A DNA stretch of 64,000 nucleotides. Origin: Comamonas odontotermitis. GTDB taxonomy: Bacteria; Pseudomonadota; Gammaproteobacteria; Burkholderiales; Burkholderiaceae_C. Made by a program: the position numbers and the translations under genes. The DNA lies in assembly GCF_020080045.1 (NCBI RefSeq), contig NZ_CP083451.1, forward strand, positions 3,893,001-3,957,000, written 5' to 3'. The first letter of the stretch is position 1. Each line of letters begins with the position of its first letter. Of the stretch, positions 45,794 to 54,019 are shown piece by piece. The notes under the pieces were generated by a model. The model saw only the letters and a list, made by a program, of their open reading frames with translations, did no database searches and had not been told where the DNA came from.

Positions 45794-48739
45794 CTACAGC
45801 AATACCAGCCCCGGCGGCAGGCTGTCGCCAAAGCTGCGTTTCTGGTCTTCGGCTTCCATCTGCACCACCTGCTCCACCATGGCGATCCAGCGCGGCGGGG
45901 CGCCTGCGGCGCGCATTTTCTCCAGCACCTGGGCACGCGCGGCATCCGCCAGATCGCGCGCGCGGTCTCCGGTCATGCGGGCCATCTGCACGGCGGCGAA
46001 CATGGCGGTTTCGTTTCTGCGCCAGTCCTGGGCGAGCGTGGCGTTCAGAAATTCCTGCGCAGCTTCGGGTGGCATCACGAGGTGCGCGTTGGCAGCCAAC
46101 GGCTGGCGCGCGGCAAGGCGGCCGATGGCCCACCAGGTCTGCACGGTTTCCTCGGGGCGCTTCAAGCGCTGCAGCATCCACTGGCCCATTTCCTGGCGGT
46201 ACTGCCAGGGCACGGCCTCCATGGCAGCAAACAGGCGCAGCATATCGTCGTAGCTGCCATGGCTGCTCTTGCCCCGGGCAGTTTGCTGCACGGCTTTTTG
46301 CATGTGGCCAGCCACGTCTTCGAGCAGTTCCATCTGCTGCGCTTCGCTCAGGCCCGCCGCCACGCGGCGCCAGAACACCCACCACTCGGTCCAGTTGCCT
46401 GCTTCCTTGCCATGGCCCAGTCCATGGGGATAGAGCGCCCAGACCTGCTCCATGCGCCAGGCATCGAGTTCTGCCCCCACTCCGGGCCGCAGGCACCAGC
46501 CTGCGAGGTTGAGCCAGACGCGCTCATGCTCCACGGTGCGGCGGCGGCGCCGGGCGCGGGCCAGCAAGGCATCGAACAAGGCGCGCAGCAGGGCAATGCC
46601 CCAGGCCTCGCGCGGGCCCAGCACTTTTTCCAGCGATTGGCGCAATTGGCGCACTTCCTTGGCCGTCACGTCCTGCGCCTGGTTGCCGAAAATGCGATCG
46701 ATCAGTGCGACGGCCTCAGGCAGGCGTGCATCGTGTGAATTCAAGCCATTTTGGCCTCTGGCGCTTGCTTCGTCTGCACCATCAGCTACCAAATCAGTAG
46801 CATCAATGCCATCGCTCACTGCATCGCTTACTGCACCACGTACAGCACCACGCACGGAGAACGGCAGCAGCCAGGAGGGGGAGGCATCGCCAGACTTCTG
46901 CGCGGGTACGCAGCGCACTTCCAGCGTGCCCACTTCGGTCATGCTGGCCTGCAACTGCACTTCGACCTGTGCCTTATCGCGCCCTTGCGGTGCGGGCAGC
47001 ACCGTGGATAGCGGTGGCAGCTCCACCCAGCCCTCGCCGCCGATCGCGGCAATCTGCCCCGCCTGCGCCGGTATATCGCTGCGGCTGCTGGCCAGCAGAT
47101 TGAAGCGCACGGCCTCGCCCAGCCGCAGCGCAAAGCGCCGGCCCGAGAGCACGATGCGCACACCCTCTTCCGTGCCGCGCGGCAACAGGCAGATGCCTTG
47201 CGGGCGGGCGCCAGATTTTGCGGGCAACAGCAGCCAGTAGCTACGCGCCGAGCCGCCGCCGATCTGCGGCAGGCGCGCGGCAATCACTGACTTATCAATT
47301 TTGATAGCAGCCTGCGCCTGATCCTGCTCGTCCGAATCCGCTTTTTCTTCAATAACCGGCTGAAAACGCGCCAGTCCATACGCTGCCGCGCCGCGCGCCA
47401 CGGCCCAGTCAGGGTGCGGGTTGTGCAGCACGCGCACCGGGCTGCCGCGCCAGGCCGAGAGCTGCTCGGTCAGCCGCTCCACCACGGCATGGGCGTGGAA
47501 GACGCCGCCGTTGAGCAGCACGGTATCGGGCAGATGGGCTGCATCAGCGCCAGCAGCGTGTTGCGACAGAAACTGCGCCAGATGCCGCGAAATCGCCGCA
47601 TCGGCCGGATACGGCAGGCCAAAGCCGCGCAGCGCGCCCTGCCGCCGGGCGGGAATATCGCTGATCTGCGCGGGCGGCAAAAAACCATCGACCACCCATT
47701 GGCGCACCTGCTCGCGCGTGAGCGTGGCGCTACGGGCCTGGGCCAGCAGGCGGCTGCCGCCGCCCAGCAGCGTCACCGCCACACGCTCAGGCGCATCGGC
47801 AGCCAGCAATTGCTCCTTGGCGATGCGGCAGCGCTGCACCAGTTGGGCAAATCTTGGGGCTGGCAACCGCTCGCCCTCCCCTGCAAACTGCGCCTCCAGC
47901 TGGTGGGCGAGCGCCAGATCCATGTTGTCGCCACCCAGCATCAGGTGCTCGCCCACGGCCGTACGCGTGAGCACGGGCAGGCCGCCGTCGGGCGACGCCT
48001 CCACGCGGATCAGCGTCAGGTCGGTCGTGCCGCCGCCCACGTCGACGACCAACACCAACCGGCTGCCCGCCAATTGAGATGCCAGCTGTTCGCCCTGCAG
48101 CACCAGCCAGTCGTGAAAGGCGGCCTTGGGCTCTTCGAGCAGATGCACACCGGGCAGGCCCGCCAGCTGCGCGGCCTCCAGCGTCAGCGCACGCGCGCCT
48201 TCGTCGAACGAGGCAGGCACCGTCAGCACCACGGTCTGCTGGTGCAGCGGGGCCTCGGGGTGTGCGCGGTCCCACGCGGCGCGAACATGGGCCAGATAGG
48301 CGCTCGATGCCGCCAGCGGAGATACCTTGGCCACATCTTCAGCAGCGCCCCAGGGCAGGATGGGCGCCGTGCGATCCACGCCGGTGTGCGACAGCCAGCT
48401 CTTGGCGCTAGCCACCAGCCGCTCCGGCACGGCCGTGCCCAGATCACGCGCCCAGCGGCCGATGACGGCAGGCGCCTGCGCATCGGCACCCTGCGGCGGC
48501 CAGGGCTCACGCCAGGCGTCTCCCAGCTCGCCGGGTGCCGCCTGGTAGCGCACCGAAGGCAGCAGGGGCTGCGCAAGCACCTCGCCAGCCGTGCTGCGCT
48601 GGGGAATGTTCAGCAGTGCAATCTCTCCGGCCACACCGCTCAAAGGCACGCTGGCGACGACGGTGTGGCTGGTGCCCAGGTCGATGCCCACCACATAACG
48701 CGCGGAGCCAAAAGAAGTGCTTTCAGTCACGGCAGTCAT
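45794..48739 (-). CDS. Hsp70-family ATPase (large, divergent)
   Basis: 981 aa. The N-terminal ~420 residues are an actin/Hsp70 ATPase domain: phosphate 1 'YVVGIDLGTSHTVVAS', 'LLEEPKAAFHDWL', phosphate 2 'VLVVDVGGGTTDLTLI', adenosine 'TVLLNGGVFHAHAVVERL'. A DnaK-like substrate domain is not obvious; the C-terminal ~350 residues are helical and Trp-rich. Low-complexity stretches at about 465-487 and 625-668 coincide with repeat-like DNA. Third gene of a DUF2760-Hsp70-Hsp70 operon, 25 nt after the second. Client or role unknown. Confidence 0.88.
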   Translation of the reverse strand: MTAVTESTSFGSARYVVGIDLGTSHTVVASVPLSGVAGEIALLNIPQRSTAGEVLAQPLLPSVRYQAAPGELGDAWREPWPPQGADAQAPAVIGRWARDLGTAVPERLVASAKSWLSHTGVDRTAPILPWGAAEDVAKVSPLAASSAYLAHVRAAWDRAHPEAPLHQQTVVLTVPASFDEGARALTLEAAQLAGLPGVHLLEEPKAAFHDWLVLQGEQLASQLAGSRLVLVVDVGGGTTDLTLIRVEASPDGGLPVLTRTAVGEHLMLGGDNMDLALAHQLEAQFAGEGERLPAPRFAQLVQRCRIAKEQLLAADAPERVAVTLLGGGSRLLAQARSATLTREQVRQWVVDGFLPPAQISDIPARRQGALRGFGLPYPADAAISRHLAQFLSQHAAGADAAHLPDTVLLNGGVFHAHAVVERLTEQLSAWRGSPVRVLHNPHPDWAVARGAAAYGLARFQPVIEEKADSDEQDQAQAAIKIDKSVIAARLPQIGGGSARSYWLLLPAKSGARPQGICLLPRGTEEGVRIVLSGRRFALRLGEAVRFNLLASSRSDIPAQAGQIAAIGGEGWVELPPLSTVLPAPQGRDKAQVEVQLQASMTEVGTLEVRCVPAQKSGDASPSWLLPFSVRGAVRGAVSDAVSDGIDATDLVADGADEASARGQNGLNSHDARLPEAVALIDRIFGNQAQDVTAKEVRQLRQSLEKVLGPREAWGIALLRALFDALLARARRRRRTVEHERVWLNLAGWCLRPGVGAELDAWRMEQVWALYPHGLGHGKEAGNWTEWWVFWRRVAAGLSEAQQMELLEDVAGHMQKAVQQTARGKSSHGSYDDMLRLFAAMEAVPWQYRQEMGQWMLQRLKRPEETVQTWWAIGRLAARQPLAANAHLVMPPEAAQEFLNATLAQDWRRNETAMFAAVQMARMTGDRARDLADAARAQVLEKMRAAGAPPRWIAMVEQVVQMEAEDQKRSFGDSLPPGLVLL
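47291..47318 (+). repeat. AT-core element inside the hsp70 coding sequence
   Basis: CTTATCAATTTTGATAGCAG then CCTGCGCC, a near-consensus copy (compare 19616), lies in frame within the large hsp70 gene and codes for the stretch QAAIKIDKS on the minus strand. All other good copies are between genes. Confidence 0.6.
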
Positions 48740-48764
48740 GCGGCAGGTGGTTCAGATCAAGGTA

Positions 48765-50648
48765 TCAATACGCGGCAGGCTCGGCGTCTGCGGCTACAGT
48801 CTCCGCCCGCACATCGAACTCCACCTTCCAGCGCTCGCTGCCGCCCACCGGCACGGCGTTGAGTTCCAGCGTGCCGATGTCGGTCACGCGGGCATGCAGG
48901 GTGACGGGGACCACTTCGCCGCTCGCGCGGCCCTCGGCGGGCAGGTGTGCTTCAATCTCCTGCAGTTCCACCAGTTCTTCGGGGCCCCAGAAGTCCAGCA
49001 TGGTGCCAACGGCGTCGCTGCGGCGCACGCTGGAGCCAAAGAAGCGCAGGCGCACCGGCTCGCCCACGACGAGGCCGAACTCTTGCGCGTCCAGCGCCAC
49101 TTCCGTGCCCTCTTCCATGCCGAAGGGCGCCAGGCACAGGGCCGAGATGGGCGGCTCCATGCCGGGGATGGCTGGCATGTTCGATTCCACGCCCACGTAA
49201 TAGCTTTGCGCCGTGCCACCACGGATGCGCACGCCGTGGCCTTGGGCTGCGATATGGCCGTAGTAGGCGGCGCCGCGCGCAACAGCCAGATCGAGGTTGG
49301 CGCCATCGAGCAGGCGCGCGGGCTGCGCACCTTCGGCAGCGAGCCAGCCGTTCACAACGGCGAGAATGCGCTGCTCGATCTGCCCGGCCTTGAGTACGCC
49401 GCCATTGAACAGAATAGCCGTGGGGTGCAGGAAGCTCGCGCCCGCAGGCTGCGTGCCTTGCAGGCCTTCGATCTGCTCGCAAGCCCCGGCCTGGCGCGAC
49501 AGAAATGCCGCCAGGTGGCGGGTGACGGCCGCGTCCTGCGCATAGGGCAGGCCCAGCTGCGTGAGCGCGCCGCGCGCACGGGTCTGGGGCTTGTCGCTGA
49601 CGGCGACCTGTGGGAAGAAGCCTTCCACCAGCATGGCGAGCACTTCGGCGCGCGTCACCTCGGTGCGGATGCTGCCGCCGATGAGCTTGCTGCCACGGCT
49701 GGGCACCACCACGGGCACGGCCTGCAGGTTTTCGTCAGCCAGCAACTGCTCCTTGGCGGCGCGGCAGCCATGGGCAAGCGCCCGGGTCTGCCAGGCATCG
49801 AGCTGCTTGCCCTCTTGTGCAAGCTTGCGCGCTACGCCGTAGGCCAGGGCCAGGTCCATGTTGTCGCCGCCCAGCAGGATGTGCTCGCCCACGGCGACGC
49901 GCTGCAGTTCCAGATTGCCATCGCGCTCCAGCACGGCGATCAGCGACAGGTCGGTGGTGCCGCCGCCCACGTCCACGACGAGGATCACGTCGCCGTTGCT
50001 GACCTGCTTGCGCCAGTCGCCACCCGTGGCCTGAATCCAGCTGTACAGCGCGGCCTGGGGCTCTTCGAGCAGTGTCAGGTTCTGGAACCCCGCCGCCTTG
50101 CACGCCTCGGCCGTCAGCTCGCGCGCCGCGGGGTCGAACGATGCGGGAATGGTGACGGTGATGTCCTGGGCGTCAAACGGCGCCTCGGGGTGGGCCTGCT
50201 CCCAGGCCCAGCGCAGGTGCGAGAGGTAGCGGATGGAGGCGGTGAGCGGCGATACACGGTGCACCTCGGGTGGCGCATCGGCGGGCAGCAGCGGCGAGCG
50301 GCGGTCCACACCGGGGTGGCACAGCCAGCTCTTGGCGCTGGAGACCAGCCGGATCGGCGTGGCAGCGCCGCGCGTGCGCGCCAACTCGCCCACCACAAAA
50401 TCCTGCTGCGCGCCCCATGGCAGCGCCATGTCGGCAGCCGTCAACTCGCTCTCGTGCGGCAGGTACAGAAAGGATGGCAGCAGCGGCTTGGCCTCTACGC
50501 TGGCCGGCCCGGTGAGCTGGGGAATGTCCAGCACGCCCTGCACCACTTTCTCGCCGTCGCTGGCGGACCTGTCCACCCATGACAGCGCGCAGTGCGTGGT
50601 GCCCAGGTCAATGCCGATGCTGTACTGTGCGTTGTGCTCCATGCTCAC
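48765..50648 (-). CDS. Hsp70-family ATPase (second paralog)
   Basis: 627 aa. Hsp70/actin ATPase domain with 'YSIGIDLGTTHCALSWV', 'TLLEEPQAALYSW', 'VILVVDVGGGTTDLSLI' and 'ILFNGGVLKAGQIEQRI'; a beta-rich C-terminal part (about 480-627) with 'VALDAQEFGLVVGEPVRLRF' could act as a substrate domain. Shares its general plan with the downstream 981-aa paralog but is one third shorter. Start overlaps the DUF2760 stop by 4 nt. Function not known; the trio is conserved in many Burkholderiales and Pseudomonas. Confidence 0.88.
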   Translation of the reverse strand: MSMEHNAQYSIGIDLGTTHCALSWVDRSASDGEKVVQGVLDIPQLTGPASVEAKPLLPSFLYLPHESELTAADMALPWGAQQDFVVGELARTRGAATPIRLVSSAKSWLCHPGVDRRSPLLPADAPPEVHRVSPLTASIRYLSHLRWAWEQAHPEAPFDAQDITVTIPASFDPAARELTAEACKAAGFQNLTLLEEPQAALYSWIQATGGDWRKQVSNGDVILVVDVGGGTTDLSLIAVLERDGNLELQRVAVGEHILLGGDNMDLALAYGVARKLAQEGKQLDAWQTRALAHGCRAAKEQLLADENLQAVPVVVPSRGSKLIGGSIRTEVTRAEVLAMLVEGFFPQVAVSDKPQTRARGALTQLGLPYAQDAAVTRHLAAFLSRQAGACEQIEGLQGTQPAGASFLHPTAILFNGGVLKAGQIEQRILAVVNGWLAAEGAQPARLLDGANLDLAVARGAAYYGHIAAQGHGVRIRGGTAQSYYVGVESNMPAIPGMEPPISALCLAPFGMEEGTEVALDAQEFGLVVGEPVRLRFFGSSVRRSDAVGTMLDFWGPEELVELQEIEAHLPAEGRASGEVVPVTLHARVTDIGTLELNAVPVGGSERWKVEFDVRAETVAADAEPAAY

Positions 50649-51307
50649 AGCTCCACCTCGGCCTGCGCGATGATTTTGGCGGCTTGCGTATCGGTGAGTT
50701 GCGGCAGCTTGACTTGCGTCACTTGCCAGCCGCGATGCCCCAGCGTGCCGGTGAAGGGCGCCTGGCCCACCACATGGCCGGTCAGCCGCACGGCAGCGGC
50801 GTTAAAACCGGCCTGCAGGGTGATGCGGCTGCCTTCGGCCTCAGGGCGCACGGGCTCCATGGCGAAATGCTCGCGCAGCACCTTGCGGCAGCCTTCGTGC
50901 ACCACACGGGCGGCAGCGCCAATCTCGGCATCGGTGTAGGGTGCGACCTCTTCCTGGATGAAGTCGACAAAGCGCGCCTCGCGCTGCATCAGGCCCAGCA
51001 GTTGCAGGGCTGCGGTGTCGGTCGGCACCTCGACAGTTTTTTCCACCAGCTTCTCGACCGGCACCTCGACGCGCTTTTCCACGGTCTTCTCGACGATTTT
51101 TTCCACGGGCACTTCCACGCGGACTTCGACGATCTTCTCGACAGGGACCTCAACGCGCACTTCTTGGGGCTGCACATCGGCAGCCAGGGCCTCACCGCCG
51201 CGCAGGCGGCTGACATCGCCCGCCAGACGGCCGTTGCCGAGAATGGCGAAGAAACTGCCGATCGCAATGGCGATGCGGCTGAAAAAAGATGGGGGGGTGT
51301 TGTTCAT
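50645..51307 (-). CDS. DUF2760 protein with Val/Glu/Pro repeats
   Basis: 220 aa from the ATG at 51307 (MNNTPP; a GTG at 51331 is also in frame). A hydrophobic N-terminal helix (RIAIAIGSFFAILGN) may anchor it in the membrane. Residues ~48-95 are a run of 'VEVPVEKIVEK'-type repeats (about 11-residue period), predicted extended or coiled. The C-terminal DUF2760 domain (about 100-220) contains 'QREARFVDFIQEEVAPYTDAEIGAAARVVH' segments. First gene of the operon with the two Hsp70 genes; it may be their partner or membrane tether (inference). Confidence 0.85.
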   Translation of the reverse strand: MNNTPPSFFSRIAIAIGSFFAILGNGRLAGDVSRLRGGEALAADVQPQEVRVEVPVEKIVEVRVEVPVEKIVEKTVEKRVEVPVEKLVEKTVEVPTDTAALQLLGLMQREARFVDFIQEEVAPYTDAEIGAAARVVHEGCRKVLREHFAMEPVRPEAEGSRITLQAGFNAAAVRLTGHVVGQAPFTGTLGHRGWQVTQVKLPQLTDTQAAKIIAQAEVEL

Positions 51308-51700
51308 GAAAGCACCAACATACGCCCGCACCGGAGCCCAGGCTGCGCAGAGCGCACCGGGCCGCCAGGAATATCGGGCGGTTCAAAATCAGGCATGCAG
51401 GGCCACGGGGGCATCTGCAAAAGCGGTGATTTTACGGGTTGCGCCTATGCCCCCGCAGTGCGCCCCAGCTCATGGCACTTCTCGATCTGGCGATAGGTTG
51501 GTTGACTTTGCCAAGGCCCCTGGCCCGCCATGCGCCAGTACGGTCGTCATGCCGTCTTTGCAGGCTGCCACGCCGTTGCAGGCCATGGCACGGCAGCGCT
51601 GCGCTGTGCTGCGCTGTGCTGCGCCAGAATTTATACAAAACCGGCCGCCAGCGCTTGGTGGGTGCGCGCCAGATCATTAAATAGCATAGCAAACAACCTG
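51308..51700 (-). other. 393-nt intergenic region upstream of the DUF2760/Hsp70 operon
   Basis: No convincing gene. It holds a short tandem repeat of period 10 (GCGCTGTGCT, two full and two partial copies, 51596-51625) and a 32-nt AT-core element (51661-51692: GGTGCGCGCCAGA then TCATTAAATAGCATAGCAA) matching 28173-28205. The end next to the operon presumably carries its promoter. Confidence 0.6.
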
Positions 51701-54019
51701 CTAACGACCCTCTACGTGCCACCAGGCTGGCAGCAAGGCACGCACCTGGGCGCGCCGGTAACGGTCGTCGATCAGCACCACCACACCCCGGTCCTGCTCG
51801 GTGCGGATCACCCGGCCTGCGGCCTGCACCACCTTGCGCAGGCCCGGATAGAAATAGGTGTAGTCGTAGGCCCGGGCGGCGCCAAACCGCCCTGCCATGG
51901 CCTGCATCATGTGTTCGTTGATGGGGTTGACCTGCGGCAAGCCCAGGGTTGCCACAAAGGCGCCAATCAGGCGCTTGCCCGGCAAATCCACCCCTTCGGA
52001 AAACGCGCCGCCCAGCACGGCAAAGCCAATGCCCTGCCCGTCTTCCACAAAACGGTCGAGAAAGGCCGTGCGGCTGGCATCGTCCATTGCCGCCGTCTGC
52101 TGCCACAGGGGCAGGTGGGGGTGTCGCTCCAGCATGCAGGCCGCCACGCGCTGCAGGTAGTCAAAGCTGCTGAAGAAGCACAGGTAGTTGCCCGGCAGGC
52201 GGGCGTACTGCGCTGCCACCAGATCAGCAATTGGCGCCAGCGACCGCTCGCGGTCCTTGAAACGGGTGGAGATATGGCCCGCCACCCGCACCTGCAACTG
52301 CGCCGCATCAAATGGCGCAGGCACATCGACGCAACGCGAGGCCTGCGGCAGCCCCAGCAGATCCTGGTAGAACTGCGACGGGCTGAGCGTGCCCGAAAAC
52401 AGCACCACGGCCTGCGCTGCCGCATAGCGGGGCGCCAGGTGCGGTGCAGGCACCACATTGCGAATGCACAGGGTGGACAGCGGCTTTCTGCGCCCTGCTG
52501 TGCGGGCCATGGCAGCCTGCCCGCTGGCATGCCGGCTCACATCAAACAGCGCATGGGGACCAAACTGCTCGGCCAGCGCCAGCCACTGCAGCGCTGCCAG
52601 GTAAAAATCCAGCACCGCGTCACCCGGTAGCAGCGGGCTGTCGCCCTGGGCATCGGCAATCGCGCCCACCACGCGCTGCAGGGCGCCCAGCAAGCCGGAG
52701 GGCACGCTCTCATGCACCTCGTAATCCTGCTCCTGCGCCTGGTTGATGGCGGCCCATTGGCGCTGCAGGCCATCGAGCGCCTTTTTGACCGCGCCCGCAG
52801 CCGATGCACGCGCGGCCACCAGCGCCCACTGCGGCAGCTCGGCGGTGTACATGCGGCGAGCGCGTTCGAGCAGGTTGTGCGCCTCGTCCACCAGCACGCC
52901 CACCTTCCACTGGTTGACTTGCGTCAACGCATACAGCATGGCCGCGCTGTCGAAAAAGTAGTTGTAATCGCCCACCACCACGTCGCTCCACCGCGCCAGC
53001 TCCTGCGTCAGATAGTAGGGACAGATCTGGTGCGCCAACGCCACCTGCCGTACCTGCGCAGGCTCCAACGCGCTGTGGTGGGCAAACGCCTGGGCGCGCG
53101 CATCCGCCAGCCGGTCGTAAAAACCACGGGCCAGCGGGCAGGAGTCGCCATGGCAGGCCTTGTCCGGGTGCTCGCAGCTTTTGTCGCGCGCCTGCAAATC
53201 CACCACCCGCAGCTGCACGGCCTCGCCCTGGCTGCGCAGCTGTGCGTTGACTGTGGCGAGCGCCTGCAGCGCCAGCCCATGGCCGGTGCCCTTGGCCGTC
53301 AGAAAGAACAGCTTGTCCAGCCCCTGTGTGGCACAGGCCTTGAGCATGGGAAACACCGTGCCCAGCGTTTTGCCGATGCCTGTGGGGGCCTGCGCCATCA
53401 GGCAGGCGCCCGCCTCGCCGGTGCTGGCTGTGCGGTACACCGCCACCGACAGCTCGCGCTGCCCGGCGCGGAACTGCGCAAACGGAAACCGCAGCGTCGC
53501 CAGCGCCGTATCGCGTGCGCTGCGGTGCGCCGCTTCGCTGCGCGCCCAGGCCAGAAAGCGCTGACAAAGCCCTTCAAAAAACTGCTGCAGCGGCGCGGCG
53601 TCCCAGGTTTCGGCCAACACTGCCTCCTGCTGCGTGCCGATGTTGAAATACACCAGCGCCACCCGTATCTGCGGCAAGCCACGCGCCTGGCACAGCAGGT
53701 GCGCATACACCTTGGCCTGCGCCCAGTGCAGCGCGCGGTGGTTGGCGGGTACCCGTTCCAGCTGGCCACGGTAGGTCTTGATTTCCTCCAGCTGCTGCGC
53801 ATCCGGGTCAAACCCGTCGGCCCGGCCTCGCACCAGCAGATCCTCCCACTGGCCGGACAGGCTGATTTCCGCCTCGTACCCCTGGTTGCGCCGTGCGCGC
53901 ACGATGCCGTGGCCTTCCGTGCCTTCGAGAGCCGTGGGCGCAGGGGTGAAGCGCAAGTCCAGATCGCCCGCGCGGGCCGTGAACTCGCACAACGCGCGCA
54001 CGGCAACGGCGTAGCTCAC
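51701..54019 (-). CDS. XPD/DinG-type DNA helicase with N-terminal PD-(D/E)XK nuclease domain
   Basis: 772 aa from the GTG at 54019, which overlaps the FAN1 stop (GTGA). N-terminal nuclease signature: Asp68 (GRADGF), Glu79-x-Lys81 (EEIKTY) and Gln101-x3-Tyr105 (QAKVY). Helicase: Q-motif 'FRAGQREL', Walker A 'APTGIGKT' (211-218), iron-sulfur cysteines 282, 289, 294 and 333, DEAH box 378-381, 'LFSGTLSPSQFYQ', and C-terminal 'QAAGRVIRTEQDRGVVVLID'. It should translocate 5'-3' on single-stranded DNA and may cut it, probably repairing damaged or crosslinked DNA with FAN1. Confidence 0.9.
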   Translation of the reverse strand: MSYAVAVRALCEFTARAGDLDLRFTPAPTALEGTEGHGIVRARRNQGYEAEISLSGQWEDLLVRGRADGFDPDAQQLEEIKTYRGQLERVPANHRALHWAQAKVYAHLLCQARGLPQIRVALVYFNIGTQQEAVLAETWDAAPLQQFFEGLCQRFLAWARSEAAHRSARDTALATLRFPFAQFRAGQRELSVAVYRTASTGEAGACLMAQAPTGIGKTLGTVFPMLKACATQGLDKLFFLTAKGTGHGLALQALATVNAQLRSQGEAVQLRVVDLQARDKSCEHPDKACHGDSCPLARGFYDRLADARAQAFAHHSALEPAQVRQVALAHQICPYYLTQELARWSDVVVGDYNYFFDSAAMLYALTQVNQWKVGVLVDEAHNLLERARRMYTAELPQWALVAARASAAGAVKKALDGLQRQWAAINQAQEQDYEVHESVPSGLLGALQRVVGAIADAQGDSPLLPGDAVLDFYLAALQWLALAEQFGPHALFDVSRHASGQAAMARTAGRRKPLSTLCIRNVVPAPHLAPRYAAAQAVVLFSGTLSPSQFYQDLLGLPQASRCVDVPAPFDAAQLQVRVAGHISTRFKDRERSLAPIADLVAAQYARLPGNYLCFFSSFDYLQRVAACMLERHPHLPLWQQTAAMDDASRTAFLDRFVEDGQGIGFAVLGGAFSEGVDLPGKRLIGAFVATLGLPQVNPINEHMMQAMAGRFGAARAYDYTYFYPGLRKVVQAAGRVIRTEQDRGVVVLIDDRYRRAQVRALLPAWWHVEGR

